Source: Erythrobacteraceae bacterium (GTDB lineage Bacteria > Pseudomonadota > Alphaproteobacteria > Sphingomonadales > Sphingomonadaceae). From it: DNA of 32,972 bases. Positions 25,386 to 32,664 of this stretch are shown one piece after another; positions within the stretch are counted from its first letter, which is position 1; every line of letters begins with the position of its first letter. The position numbers and the translations under genes are program-made. The notes under the pieces were generated by a model that ran no database searches, was not told the DNA's origin, and saw nothing but the letters and a program-made list of their open reading frames with translations. Location: the NCBI GenBank assembly GCA_002706445.1, contig PALE01000071.1, positions 1 through 32,972 of the forward strand. The letters run 5' to 3'.

Positions 25386-25418
25386 GTTGCGTCGCAGCAT
25401 TAGTTGCGATGCAGCATT
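25386..25418. repeat. Tandem 16-bp direct repeats upstream of the second TonB receptor
   Basis: GTTGCGTCGCAGCATT (25386-25401) and GTTGCGATGCAGCATT (25403-25418) are direct repeats with two mismatches and a 17-base period. Each contains a TGCNNNGCA box. They sit just upstream of the proposed -35 box, the place for an activator. Confidence 0.6.
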
Positions 25419-25457
25419 TTCATGGCTAATTTTGTTTCGCGCAAAGTGAAGTGAGGG

Positions 25458-27470
25458 TTACATTCCAACCCGCACACCCAGCCAGACCGTGCGCGGCGTG
25501 GCGAGATCGATCGATCCGCCAGCGTTGCGGGTGACGATCGTTTCGTCGAACAGGTTCTCCGCCCGCGCCACCACGGAGACCCGTCCGGCAAGCGGAATTT
25601 GCGCAAACAGGTTTACCGTCGTTGCCGCAGGCAGCACGTCGGTTTGCTGGTCGTCCTCGAATTGCGATGAGACATGGCGCAGCGTTCCCGCCAGGCGCCA
25701 GCCGTCGCGCGGCTCCCATGCAAGCGTGGCCGAGGCGGCGAATTCGGGAGTCTGCGGCGGACGGTTGCCGTCGAGCGTGATCGACGCACCCTCGCCCGCG
25801 ATGGTCGCATCGGTATAGGCTGCCGAGGCATCGAAACGCACCGTGCCCAGCACAATGGCAAGCGAGCCCTCGATACCTTGCGCATTGATTGCGGGCAGGT
25901 TCTGACGCTGGCGCAGATTGGGGGCGAGCGTCACATTGGCGATCGCGTTCTTCACCTTATTGTCGAAGGCGGTGATCGACAGCACAGCTTCGTTGACGGG
26001 CTGCCAGTTGAGGCCGAGCTCAAATCCTTCGAGCCGCTCGTTCTCGAGCGCGGCATTGGCCTGTGTCACCACCGGGAACACGACGAAGGGGCGGTAGAGT
26101 TCATTGAGCGTGGGCAAGCGCAGGCCGGTATAGGCCGCTGCCCGCAGGTCCAGCCTGCGGGTCGCATAGAAGGACGCCCCCGCGCGCCAGCTCAGCGCCC
26201 AGTCGCTGCGGTCGGGCGCGACCTCCTCGCTCACCAGAGCGCCCCCTGCGTCCACGGCGCGATAGAAACCGTCCGAAATACTGGTCCGGTCAGCGCGCAA
26301 GCCGCCGGTGATGACAAGCGGCCCGATCGACCAGTCATCTTCGATGAAGAGGCCGAGATTGGCATTGGTCCCGCCCGCTCGGCGGCGCTCGGTCAGATTG
26401 CCGGAAAATGCGCTGTAGGCCTCTTCCTGCAATTCCCCGTCGGCGCGGCGGTAGTCGATGCCGATGCGCACATCATGCCCTTCGGCAATCGGCGGGCGAA
26501 GTTCGAACTTGCCGCCGATCCCGGTCGAGGGGGTGTTGCGCTGGTCGAGCACGCGGGTGAAGCGGCTCGACGAAATCACGACATTGGAGAAATTGCGCGC
26601 CTGCACATAGGCCAGCGCGTCGAAAGCCCAGTCACCGCGCCCGACCACGCGCAGGCTCGCATCCTGTCCTTCGTGGTGCGAATTGGCCCCGTCAAAGCGC
26701 AGCGTGCGATCATCGTCGAACAGGCTCACGCGTGCGTGAAGCTCGACATCGGGACTGAGCGGCGCCACGCCGCGCAGGCCGACTTGCCAGCTGTCGAAAG
26801 CGGCACGCGCGCTTGCAGGCACGCGCTGGTCGTCCGGCGTGGTGAAGAAACCCTGCCCGCGGTCCCAGCGCCCGCTGACAACGCCGAAGCCTGCGCCCAG
26901 TTGCTGAGACACGACGGCGCTCGCCTCGGTTTCCTCGCGGTCATTGGCGAGCAGGCTCGCGCTCACTCCGCCGATTGTTTGCGGCCCTGCGCTCTCCAGC
27001 TCGATCGTGCCCGCCAGCGCGCCCGCTCCGAACGGACCGGAACCGCCTCCGCGCGTCACGCGAATACGGCTCAGCGTTTCGGGCGCGATGGAGGAGAGCG
27101 GAATATAGCCGAAGAACGGATCGGCAATCGGCACACCGTCGAGCAGCACGAGCGCGCGGCTGGTGGCATTGCCGCCGAGCGCGCGCAGTGTCACTCCTTG
27201 CGCACTGGGATTGGACGAACGGCTGTCCGAACGGCGAAACTGCTGGAAGCCGGCGACATTGGCGAGCACATCCTCGATCCGTCCCGAACCGCTCGACACG
27301 ATCGCCTCGCGCTCGATCTCCACAGTGGAGAACACGATGGTGGACAGCGCTGGCTCAAGCCCCTCGCCCGTCACCACGATTTCGTTGTCGGGGTCTTCCT
27401 CCTGCGCAGAGGCGGGGAACGGGGCAAGCAGGGCCAGACCGGCGGCAGCGTAAAGCATCTCTCTCTTCAT
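25458..27470 (-). CDS. TonB-dependent receptor (670 residues, BtuB/siderophore size class)
   Basis: This smaller outer-membrane receptor has the signal peptide MKREMLYAAAGLALLAPFPASA/QE (cleavage at 22/23), a TonB-box-like NEIVVTGEGL, and a plug with VTLRALGGNATSRALVLLDGVPIADPFFGYIPLSSIAPETLSRIRVTRGGGSGPFG. The barrel ends ARTVWLGVRVGM-like. The start is uncertain: the ATG at 27470 has no clear ribosome site, and a second ATG lies four codons in, directly after AAGAGAGAG. Size is like cobalamin or siderophore receptors, but no riboswitch, Fur box or matching inner-membrane transporter is seen, so the substrate stays open. No terminator is apparent after the stop. Confidence 0.9.
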   Translation of the reverse strand: MKREMLYAAAGLALLAPFPASAQEEDPDNEIVVTGEGLEPALSTIVFSTVEIEREAIVSSGSGRIEDVLANVAGFQQFRRSDSRSSNPSAQGVTLRALGGNATSRALVLLDGVPIADPFFGYIPLSSIAPETLSRIRVTRGGGSGPFGAGALAGTIELESAGPQTIGGVSASLLANDREETEASAVVSQQLGAGFGVVSGRWDRGQGFFTTPDDQRVPASARAAFDSWQVGLRGVAPLSPDVELHARVSLFDDDRTLRFDGANSHHEGQDASLRVVGRGDWAFDALAYVQARNFSNVVISSSRFTRVLDQRNTPSTGIGGKFELRPPIAEGHDVRIGIDYRRADGELQEEAYSAFSGNLTERRRAGGTNANLGLFIEDDWSIGPLVITGGLRADRTSISDGFYRAVDAGGALVSEEVAPDRSDWALSWRAGASFYATRRLDLRAAAYTGLRLPTLNELYRPFVVFPVVTQANAALENERLEGFELGLNWQPVNEAVLSITAFDNKVKNAIANVTLAPNLRQRQNLPAINAQGIEGSLAIVLGTVRFDASAAYTDATIAGEGASITLDGNRPPQTPEFAASATLAWEPRDGWRLAGTLRHVSSQFEDDQQTDVLPAATTVNLFAQIPLAGRVSVVARAENLFDETIVTRNAGGSIDLATPRTVWLGVRVGM

Positions 27471-27505
27471 GGGCCGCGCGCCTAGCCTGTCTTCTGCCCA
27501 AAGTC

Positions 27506-27526
27506 AGTTTCAATTTGCTATCAAGA
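27506..27526. promoter_or_regulatory. Sequence block shared with the crotonase promoter region
   Basis: This 21-base block (AGTTTCAATTTGCTATCAAG plus A) matches 20125-20145 upstream of the crotonase gene at 18 of 21 positions, in the same orientation toward its gene. It lies 80 bases before the BVMO ATG. It may be a common regulator site, but the match could be chance. Confidence 0.25.
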
Positions 27527-27585
27527 CTCGCTTTTGCGTCGCGCTTGTGTTTACATCGCTGTCAACACGGGAAGAGAGAGGCCCT

Positions 27586-29094
27586 ATGTTAGCGACACCA
27601 CCAGATTTCGACGTCCTTATCGTGGGCGCAGGCATTTCCGGCATCGGCATGGCCGCGCACATGACCGACAAGTCACCGCATCACAGCTATGCCATTGTCG
27701 AACAACGCGAAAATCTGGGCGGGACATGGGACTTGTTCCGCTATCCCGGCATACGCTCGGACAGCGACATGCACACATTGGGCTTCGATTTCGAACCGTG
27801 GCGGCATGAAAAGAGCATCGCCGATGCGCCCTCGATCCTCGCCTATCTCAACAAGATCGTCGACGAACGCGGCATCCGCCAGAATATCCGTTTCGGGCAC
27901 AAGGTGATCTCGGCCGATTTCCGCAATGACGAGGCGCGCTGGCATGTCGAGATGGAAAAAGAGGACGGCAGCCGCACGCATCTGACCGCGAACTTCCTCT
28001 ATCTGGGCTCTGGCTATTACGATTACGACGAGCCTTACGACCCCGGCTTCGACTTCGGCGAATTCGAAGGGCAGGTACTCCACCCGCAATTCTGGCCCAA
28101 GGATCTCGATTACACCGGCAAGAAAGTGGTGGTCGTCGGCTCCGGCGCGACTGCGGTGACGATTGTTCCTTCGATGGCGGACAAGGCCGCGCATGTGACC
28201 ATGCTCCAGCGCACGCCGACATGGATGTTCGCACGGCCCGCCAAGGACAAGATCGCCAATTTCCTGCGCAAGATCCTGCCCGACAAGCTCGCCTATCGCA
28301 TCACGCGGTTCAAGAACATCAAGCTGCAGGATTTCAGCTTCAAAATGGCGCGCAACAAGCCGCAGAAGGTGAAGGACGCACTCTACAAAGGCATCGAGAA
28401 GGCGCTTGGGCCGGGCTACGACAAGGCTTCGTTCACGCCGCCCTACGATCCGTGGGACCAGCGGCTGTGCCTCGTTCCCGACGACGATCTGTTCCGCGCG
28501 ATGAAAGCGGGCAAGGCATCGGTGGTGACCGGCCATATCGCGGCTTTTGAAAAGGGCGGCGTGCGGCTGCAATCGGGCGATCTGATCGAAGCCGATATCA
28601 TCGTGACCGCAACCGGCCTCAAACTCGCCATCGCGGGCAAAATCGCGATCAGCCACAATGGCGAGCCGGTTCAATTCCACGAGCGCTATTACTACAAGGG
28701 CTGCATGTTCTCGAACCTGCCGAACCTTGCGGTGGTGTTCGGCTACCTCAACGCCAGCTGGACGCTGCGCGCGGACATCAATTCCGACTATGTCTGCCGC
28801 GTGCTCAACCACATGCGCGCCACCGGCAGCGACATTGCGACGCCGGTGCTAACACCAGCGGACGAGGGAAAAATCGTCGAGGACGATATTTTCGATTTCT
28901 CCTCCGGCTACATCCAGCGCGGCAAGGCGATCATGCCGAAGAACGCGATCGACTATCCCTGGCGTCTCAACCAGGAATATGTCGTCGATCGCAAGCGCAT
29001 GGCGAGCGATCCCCTGCTCGACGGCCTGCTGACCTTCACCCGCGCCGGTGCAAACGCACAGGAAGCCGAGGAACAGCTCGAAGCGGCTGAATGA
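27586..29094 (+). CDS. Flavin-containing monooxygenase, type I Baeyer-Villiger class
   Basis: This 502-residue FAD/NADPH monooxygenase has the FAD Rossmann motif GAGISG (14-19) and a second, NADPH-binding one GSGATA (185-190). Between them is an exact Baeyer-Villiger fingerprint FxGxxxHxxxWP at 160-171 (FEGQVLHPQFWP). It likely inserts oxygen next to a ketone to give an ester or lactone, or oxidises a heteroatom. The ATG at 27586 follows GGGAAGAGAGAGG; the frame is open upstream to 27469, but that stretch is promoter-like and reads as non-family sequence. It is divergent from the third TonB receptor gene. A 9-bp hairpin follows the stop directly. The substrate is not known. Confidence 0.92.
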   Translation: MLATPPDFDVLIVGAGISGIGMAAHMTDKSPHHSYAIVEQRENLGGTWDLFRYPGIRSDSDMHTLGFDFEPWRHEKSIADAPSILAYLNKIVDERGIRQNIRFGHKVISADFRNDEARWHVEMEKEDGSRTHLTANFLYLGSGYYDYDEPYDPGFDFGEFEGQVLHPQFWPKDLDYTGKKVVVVGSGATAVTIVPSMADKAAHVTMLQRTPTWMFARPAKDKIANFLRKILPDKLAYRITRFKNIKLQDFSFKMARNKPQKVKDALYKGIEKALGPGYDKASFTPPYDPWDQRLCLVPDDDLFRAMKAGKASVVTGHIAAFEKGGVRLQSGDLIEADIIVTATGLKLAIAGKIAISHNGEPVQFHERYYYKGCMFSNLPNLAVVFGYLNASWTLRADINSDYVCRVLNHMRATGSDIATPVLTPADEGKIVEDDIFDFSSGYIQRGKAIMPKNAIDYPWRLNQEYVVDRKRMASDPLLDGLLTFTRAGANAQEAEEQLEAAE

Positions 29095-29097
29095 TTG

Positions 29098-29235
29098 CGC
29101 AGCCCCATCCGGGGCTGCGTCCTCGCTGAACGCGCGGCATGCGGGGCCCGCGCAGTTTATCCTGAGCGGCTGTCTCGCCAGCCAGCCGAAGGGGGGGCGG
29201 GCGGTCGCCCTTGCGGTCGCTAGCGCGACCGAAAT
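29098..29235. repeat. Partial relative of the 22323-22595 repeat element
   Basis: 29098-29125 matches 22333-22360 at 27 of 28 bases and here forms a perfect hairpin (CGCAGCCCC, ATCC loop, GGGGCTGCG). Further on, 29204-29235 follows the same plan as 22395-22436: a CCTTGCGG block, a hairpin (CGGTCGC/GCGACCG here, CGGGCCGC/GCGGCCCG there) and then AAA. The two modules keep the same order. The terminal repeats of the longer element are missing. It begins four bases after the BVMO stop, so the first hairpin may act as a 3' end structure. Confidence 0.65.
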
Positions 29236-29288
29236 CCTTGCCGATAACAACCTTCCCGCTTGAGGCTCTTGGCTGACTGGCTTACGCC

Positions 29289-30059
29289 ATGCCTATGAGC
29301 TCAAATGACAAGATCTGGACCGCCGGCCTCGTGGTGATCGGCGATGAAATCCTCTCGGGACGCACGCACGACAAGAATATCGCGCAGGTCGCCAGCTGGC
29401 TTCAGGTGCAAGGCATCCGCCTTTCCGAAGTGCGCGTGGTTCCCGATGTCGAGGACCGAATCGTCGAGGCGGTGAATGCCTTGCGCGAAGCCTATGATTA
29501 CCTCTTCACCACCGGCGGCATCGGGCCGACGCATGACGACATCACCGTGGATGCCGTGTCCAAGGCGCTCGGCGTGCCGGCGGTTGTCCATCCCGAGGCG
29601 CGTGCGATCCTCGAGCGCTATTACGCCGACAAGCCCGGCGGCCTGACCGAAGCGCGCCTGCGCATGGCGCGCGCCCCTGAAGGCTCGACTCTCATTCCCA
29701 ACAAGCGTTCGGGCGCTCCCGGAATGCGGCGCGGAAACGTCTTTCTGATGGCGGGCGTCCCGCACATCACCGCAGGCATGCTCGACGCGCTTACCGGCAC
29801 GCTCGAAGGCGGCGCTCCGCTGATCGCGGAAACCGTCGGCTGCTGGATCGCCGAAAGCGAGGTCGCAGGCCTTTTGCGCGAAGTCGAAAAGGCGCATCAG
29901 AACTGCCAGATCGGTTCCTACCCCTTCTTCCGCGAAGGCAAGGTCGGCGCCAATTTCGTGATCCGTTCGACCGACAAGGTCGATTTGCAAAGCTGCGTCG
30001 ACACGCTGTGCGACGGGCTCGCGACGAGCGGCTACGACTTTACACCGGGCGGTATCTGA
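29289..30059 (+). CDS. CinA-type MoCF/molybdopterin-binding domain protein
   Basis: This 256-residue protein has the MoCF_biosynth fold: VVIGDEILSGRTHDKN (15-30) and FTTGGIGPTHDDITVDA (73-89) are textbook for the CinA N-terminal part. It lacks the C-terminal nicotinamide-nucleotide amidase domain of full CinA, so it is the short single-domain form often labelled competence/damage-inducible protein A; its true function is uncertain. Two ATGs (29289, 29295) are possible starts and neither has a strong ribosome site. The next gene starts about 60 bases after the stop. Confidence 0.88.
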   Translation: MPMSSNDKIWTAGLVVIGDEILSGRTHDKNIAQVASWLQVQGIRLSEVRVVPDVEDRIVEAVNALREAYDYLFTTGGIGPTHDDITVDAVSKALGVPAVVHPEARAILERYYADKPGGLTEARLRMARAPEGSTLIPNKRSGAPGMRRGNVFLMAGVPHITAGMLDALTGTLEGGAPLIAETVGCWIAESEVAGLLREVEKAHQNCQIGSYPFFREGKVGANFVIRSTDKVDLQSCVDTLCDGLATSGYDFTPGGI

Positions 30060-30096
30060 GCGCGGCAGAACCAGGCCAAACTTCGCTTTAACCCTT

Positions 30097-30116
30097 CGCC
30101 GCTATCGTTCGCGGCG
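30097..30116 (+). other. Stem-loop just before the deacetylase start
   Basis: CGCCGC (30097-30102) pairs with GCGGCG (30111-30116) across an 8-base loop, ending two bases before the ATG at 30119. It covers the place of the ribosome site, so it may limit initiation or mark the end of the preceding transcript. Confidence 0.35.
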
Positions 30117-30118
30117 CA

Positions 30119-30893
30119 ATGGCGAAGGTTTATCTTACTATCGACACCGAGTATTCCTCGGGGCTTGTCAGTGATCTGTCCGCTGCGGACAGGCGCGACA
30201 ATTTCGCGCGCTCGATTGCCTGCCTGACGCCCGATGGTCCGACGGGGCTGACACACAAACTCGCATTGTTCGAGGAACACGGCATCAAGGCTGTGTTCTA
30301 TGTCGACCCCATGCCCGCGCTGGTTTGGGGTGTCGCAGCCATCGAAGATGTCGTCGGCCCAATCCTCGATGCAGGGCAAGACGTGCAACTCCATTGCCAC
30401 ACCGAATGGCTGGAGCTCGCCGGAGACAGCAGCCCGCTCGCGTCAAAACGGACCGGGCGCAATCTCTATGACTTTCCTTACGAGGAACAATGCGAAATCC
30501 TCGCATACGCGCGCGACACGCTGGTCGCGGCAGGGGCGCCTGTGCCGGTGGCCTTTCGCGCCGGAAACTACGGTGCAGATGACGACACGCTGCACGCACT
30601 GCGCACGATCGGTGTGCGATACGGGTCGCCCCTCTTTCACGCTGGTCAGTCACAGCTTCGAGCTCGTCAATCGCCGCACACAGGCGGTAAACCGTATCGT
30701 GCGTCGCCGGTTCGAAGGCTTGTGCCGGTCGCTTGCAACCATGCGCGGCATCACCACCGCCGACTTCCGTGATAGTGCGCCGCTGCCCTGGAACGGCCAA
30801 CCCACAACCGAGCCTCTTCCCGCCAGCCCGCTTCGCACCGGCTATCGCTATGCCGAACAGTTGGTGTCGAACACGCTCTACGGCGCGCTGTGA
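30119..30893 (+). pseudogene. Polysaccharide deacetylase (NodB-like), internal deletion plus frameshift
   Basis: Two pieces of one gene lie in different frames. From the ATG at 30119 the N-terminal part carries NodB-type motifs: TIDTE (7-11), HCHTE (92-96) and FRAGNYG (146-152), reading well up to about GVRY at 30622. The other frame then continues with RPSFTLVSHSFELVNRR, the family's C-terminal motif, to the TGA at 30891-30893. The frame changes between about 30620 and 30630. The middle part of the fold (motif 4 and its strands, perhaps 60 or more residues) is absent, so this is a deletion and not just one lost base. The unshifted frame runs out at 30772. The C-terminal frame still overlaps the next gene start (GTGA). 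Enzyme activity is unlikely. Confidence 0.8.
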
Positions 30894-31801
30894 CCAAGCC
30901 TGTGGCGAATACGGCGAGCATCGACTTCACCCTCGGTTCGCGCCGTCTGCTGTCGGTCGGGCGCGATCTGGCGAGCTGGTCGTTTACGCTTGAGGATGTG
31001 CTCGCAGGCGAATCCGCACCGCTTTCCCCGCCCAAGCCGGGCCGTGACGGGCTGCGCGTGCTTTCCGCCCCTGTGCAAGCCATCCCGGCAATCACCGCCT
31101 GCTTCCCGCATCATCTCACCGGCGGGAGGCAGGACTACAGGCGGCACTACATCGCGATGGAGGGTTTGAGCCATGAGGACTACCTCGCGCGCTTTTCGGG
31201 CAAGACCCGCTCGACGCTGCGCCGCAAGGCCCGCAAGCTCGGCGATTATGAGGTGAGCGAGCATCGCTCCCCTGCCGAGATCGAGCGCTTCCTCGACGCG
31301 GCGCTACCGCTGTCGGCCAAGACCTATCAGGCGCGGCTGCTGGATGCTGGGCTTCCCGCCGATGCGGCGAGCCGCAAGGCGATGCTGGAAGCCGCCGAGA
31401 ACAACCGTATGCGGTGCTTCCTGCTGTCGGTGGAGGGCGCGGCGATCGCCTATCTCTCGCTCCCCGTGGTGGGCCGCACTCTGGTTTACGAACACCTCGG
31501 CTACGCTCCCGAATGGGCGCGAATGTCGCCCGGCACGGTGCTGCAACTGGAAGCGCTCGAGCGGCTGTTTGCCGAGCGGCGCTATGCCTATTTCGATTTC
31601 ACCCAAGGAGAAGGCGCGCACAAGGCGATGTTCGGCACCGACCACGCCGACTGTGCGAGTTTCCTACTGCTCGACCCCACGCTCGCCAACCGCGCACTGC
31701 TAGGGGCGCGGGCGGGATTCGACGGTGCAGTGAGCGGTGCAAAAGCCTTAGCCGAGCGAACCGGAGCACTCGCCAAAGTGCGCGGCTTGCTGCGCGCCTG
31801 A
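30890..31801 (+). CDS. GNAT/FemAB-like acetyltransferase (Acetyltransf_6 type)
   Basis: This 303-residue protein resembles the Acetyltransf_6 (BcsL/CelD-like) group. The segment YLARFSGKTRSTLRRKARKL (about 97-116) and the later RYAYFDFTQGEGAHKAMFG match the group pattern, where a GNAT fold transfers acyl or aminoacyl groups in envelope polysaccharide contexts. The start is a GTG at 30890 sharing GTGA with the stop of the broken deacetylase gene. The pair is typical of exopolysaccharide loci, but no glycosyltransferases are in the window, so this may be an outlying remnant. It ends ten bases before the convergent HxlR gene; no terminator is seen there. Confidence 0.8.
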   Translation: MTKPVANTASIDFTLGSRRLLSVGRDLASWSFTLEDVLAGESAPLSPPKPGRDGLRVLSAPVQAIPAITACFPHHLTGGRQDYRRHYIAMEGLSHEDYLARFSGKTRSTLRRKARKLGDYEVSEHRSPAEIERFLDAALPLSAKTYQARLLDAGLPADAASRKAMLEAAENNRMRCFLLSVEGAAIAYLSLPVVGRTLVYEHLGYAPEWARMSPGTVLQLEALERLFAERRYAYFDFTQGEGAHKAMFGTDHADCASFLLLDPTLANRALLGARAGFDGAVSGAKALAERTGALAKVRGLLRA

Positions 31802-31810
31802 CGCAGAGCC

Positions 31811-32125
31811 TCAACCGTAGTCCTCACCCCATTGGCGCATGGCGGCGATAATTCCCCCCATCGCACGCCCCTTTTCGGTCAATACATATTCGGCACGCGG
31901 CGGATTTTCCTCGTAGAATTCGCGCGTAACAATCGCACTTTGCTCAAGCAATTTCAGCCGATGCGATAGCGTGTTCGGCGCGATGCCCTCCAACGTATCG
32001 AGCAGATCCTGATACCGCCGCCTTTCATGCAAGAGCATTTCGCGCATGATCTGCGCCGTCCATTTGGAGCCGATGAAAACTGCCGTCCGAGAAATCGGGC
32101 AAAGGGGAATGTCGTGCCGGGTCAC
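31811..32125 (-). CDS. HxlR family transcriptional regulator
   Basis: This 104-residue winged-helix regulator begins MTRHDIPLCPISRTAVFIGSKWTAQIMREML, the family pattern with the conserved Cys9 before the IG-KW segment. LSHRLKLLEQSAIVTREFY is the recognition region and PPRAEYVLTEKG the wing. Several HxlR proteins sense electrophiles or oxidants through this Cys. The start is GTG at 32125; the ribosome site is weak. The gene is divergent from a MAPEG gene, with a perfect inverted repeat between them, so control of both genes is likely. Confidence 0.93.
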   Translation of the reverse strand: MTRHDIPLCPISRTAVFIGSKWTAQIMREMLLHERRRYQDLLDTLEGIAPNTLSHRLKLLEQSAIVTREFYEENPPRAEYVLTEKGRAMGGIIAAMRQWGEDYG

Positions 32126-32153
32126 TGCGTCTCAATAGCTGACAAGGCACAGC

Positions 32154-32184
32154 TTGACCACTAACTACATTTTTTATAGTTAGT
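32154..32184. promoter_or_regulatory. HxlR operator and MAPEG promoter region
   Basis: ACTAACTA (32160-32167) and TAGTTAGT (32177-32184) form a perfect 8-bp inverted repeat with a 9-base AT-rich spacer. TTGACC (32154-32159) can be a -35 box and TATAGT (32175-32180) a -10 box for the MAPEG gene, although the 15-base spacing is short. The repeat lies between the boxes and over the -10, a repressor position. Confidence 0.7.
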
Positions 32185-32208
32185 ATTGATTTTTCAAAGG
32201 AAAGAGAA

Positions 32209-32598
32209 ATGTCGATCGAATTGTGGTCAATTGCTGCGATTGCGCTGATGCTGTTGGTGCTGACATTCGTCCAAGGCGCGACGGTTCCGATTGTGCAAGG
32301 CTTCAAATGGGGCCTCGGCAGCCGCGATGAGCCGCTTGAGCAAAGCGCATTGCAGGGCCGCTTTGCCCGGACAGTGCGGAACCATATCGAAGCGACGGCG
32401 ATCTTCGTCCCATTGATGGCACTGGTGGTTGCACTTGGAAAAACCAGCGATTGGACCGCCATCGCCGCCTGGCTCGTAGTCCTAGGCCGGATGCTGTTCA
32501 TCCCTTTTTACCTGCTCGGCACTTTTGGCCTGCGGTCGGTTGCCTACGGCACTGCAATCATCGGGATCTTCATGACTGCCTGGGCGCTAATCGCCTGA
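32209..32598 (+). CDS. MAPEG family membrane protein
   Basis: This 129-residue protein has four hydrophobic helices (about 5-28, 62-77, 83-103 and 109-128). The family motif RxxRTxxNxxE is visible as RFARTVRNHIE (51-61). MAPEG proteins include glutathione-dependent membrane transferases and peroxidases; the bacterial branch is mostly uncharacterised. A good ribosome site (AAAGGAAAGAG) precedes the ATG. Its place opposite an HxlR regulator suggests induction by a reactive or electrophilic compound. A strong hairpin at 32609-32638 follows. Confidence 0.9.
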   Translation: MSIELWSIAAIALMLLVLTFVQGATVPIVQGFKWGLGSRDEPLEQSALQGRFARTVRNHIEATAIFVPLMALVVALGKTSDWTAIAAWLVVLGRMLFIPFYLLGTFGLRSVAYGTAIIGIFMTAWALIA

Positions 32599-32608
32599 CA
32601 CAAACAGA

Positions 32609-32638
32609 AAGGGCCGGAGGATCGCCCCTCCGGCCCTT
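32609..32638. terminator. Hairpin terminator between MAPEG and rplA
   Basis: AAGGGCCGGAGG and CCTCCGGCCCTT form a perfect 12-bp stem with a 6-base loop. Toward the minus strand it continues TTTCTGTTTG, so it serves rplA; on the plus strand the tail is not T-rich. Confidence 0.8.
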
Positions 32639-32664
32639 CAATAATTCAGTTTCGGAAGTAGGGC

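Noticed and set aside
25458-27470. Cobalamin riboswitch before the BtuB-sized receptor
   Set aside because: The 115-base gap to the divergent BVMO gene is too short and lacks recognisable B12-box features on the minus strand.
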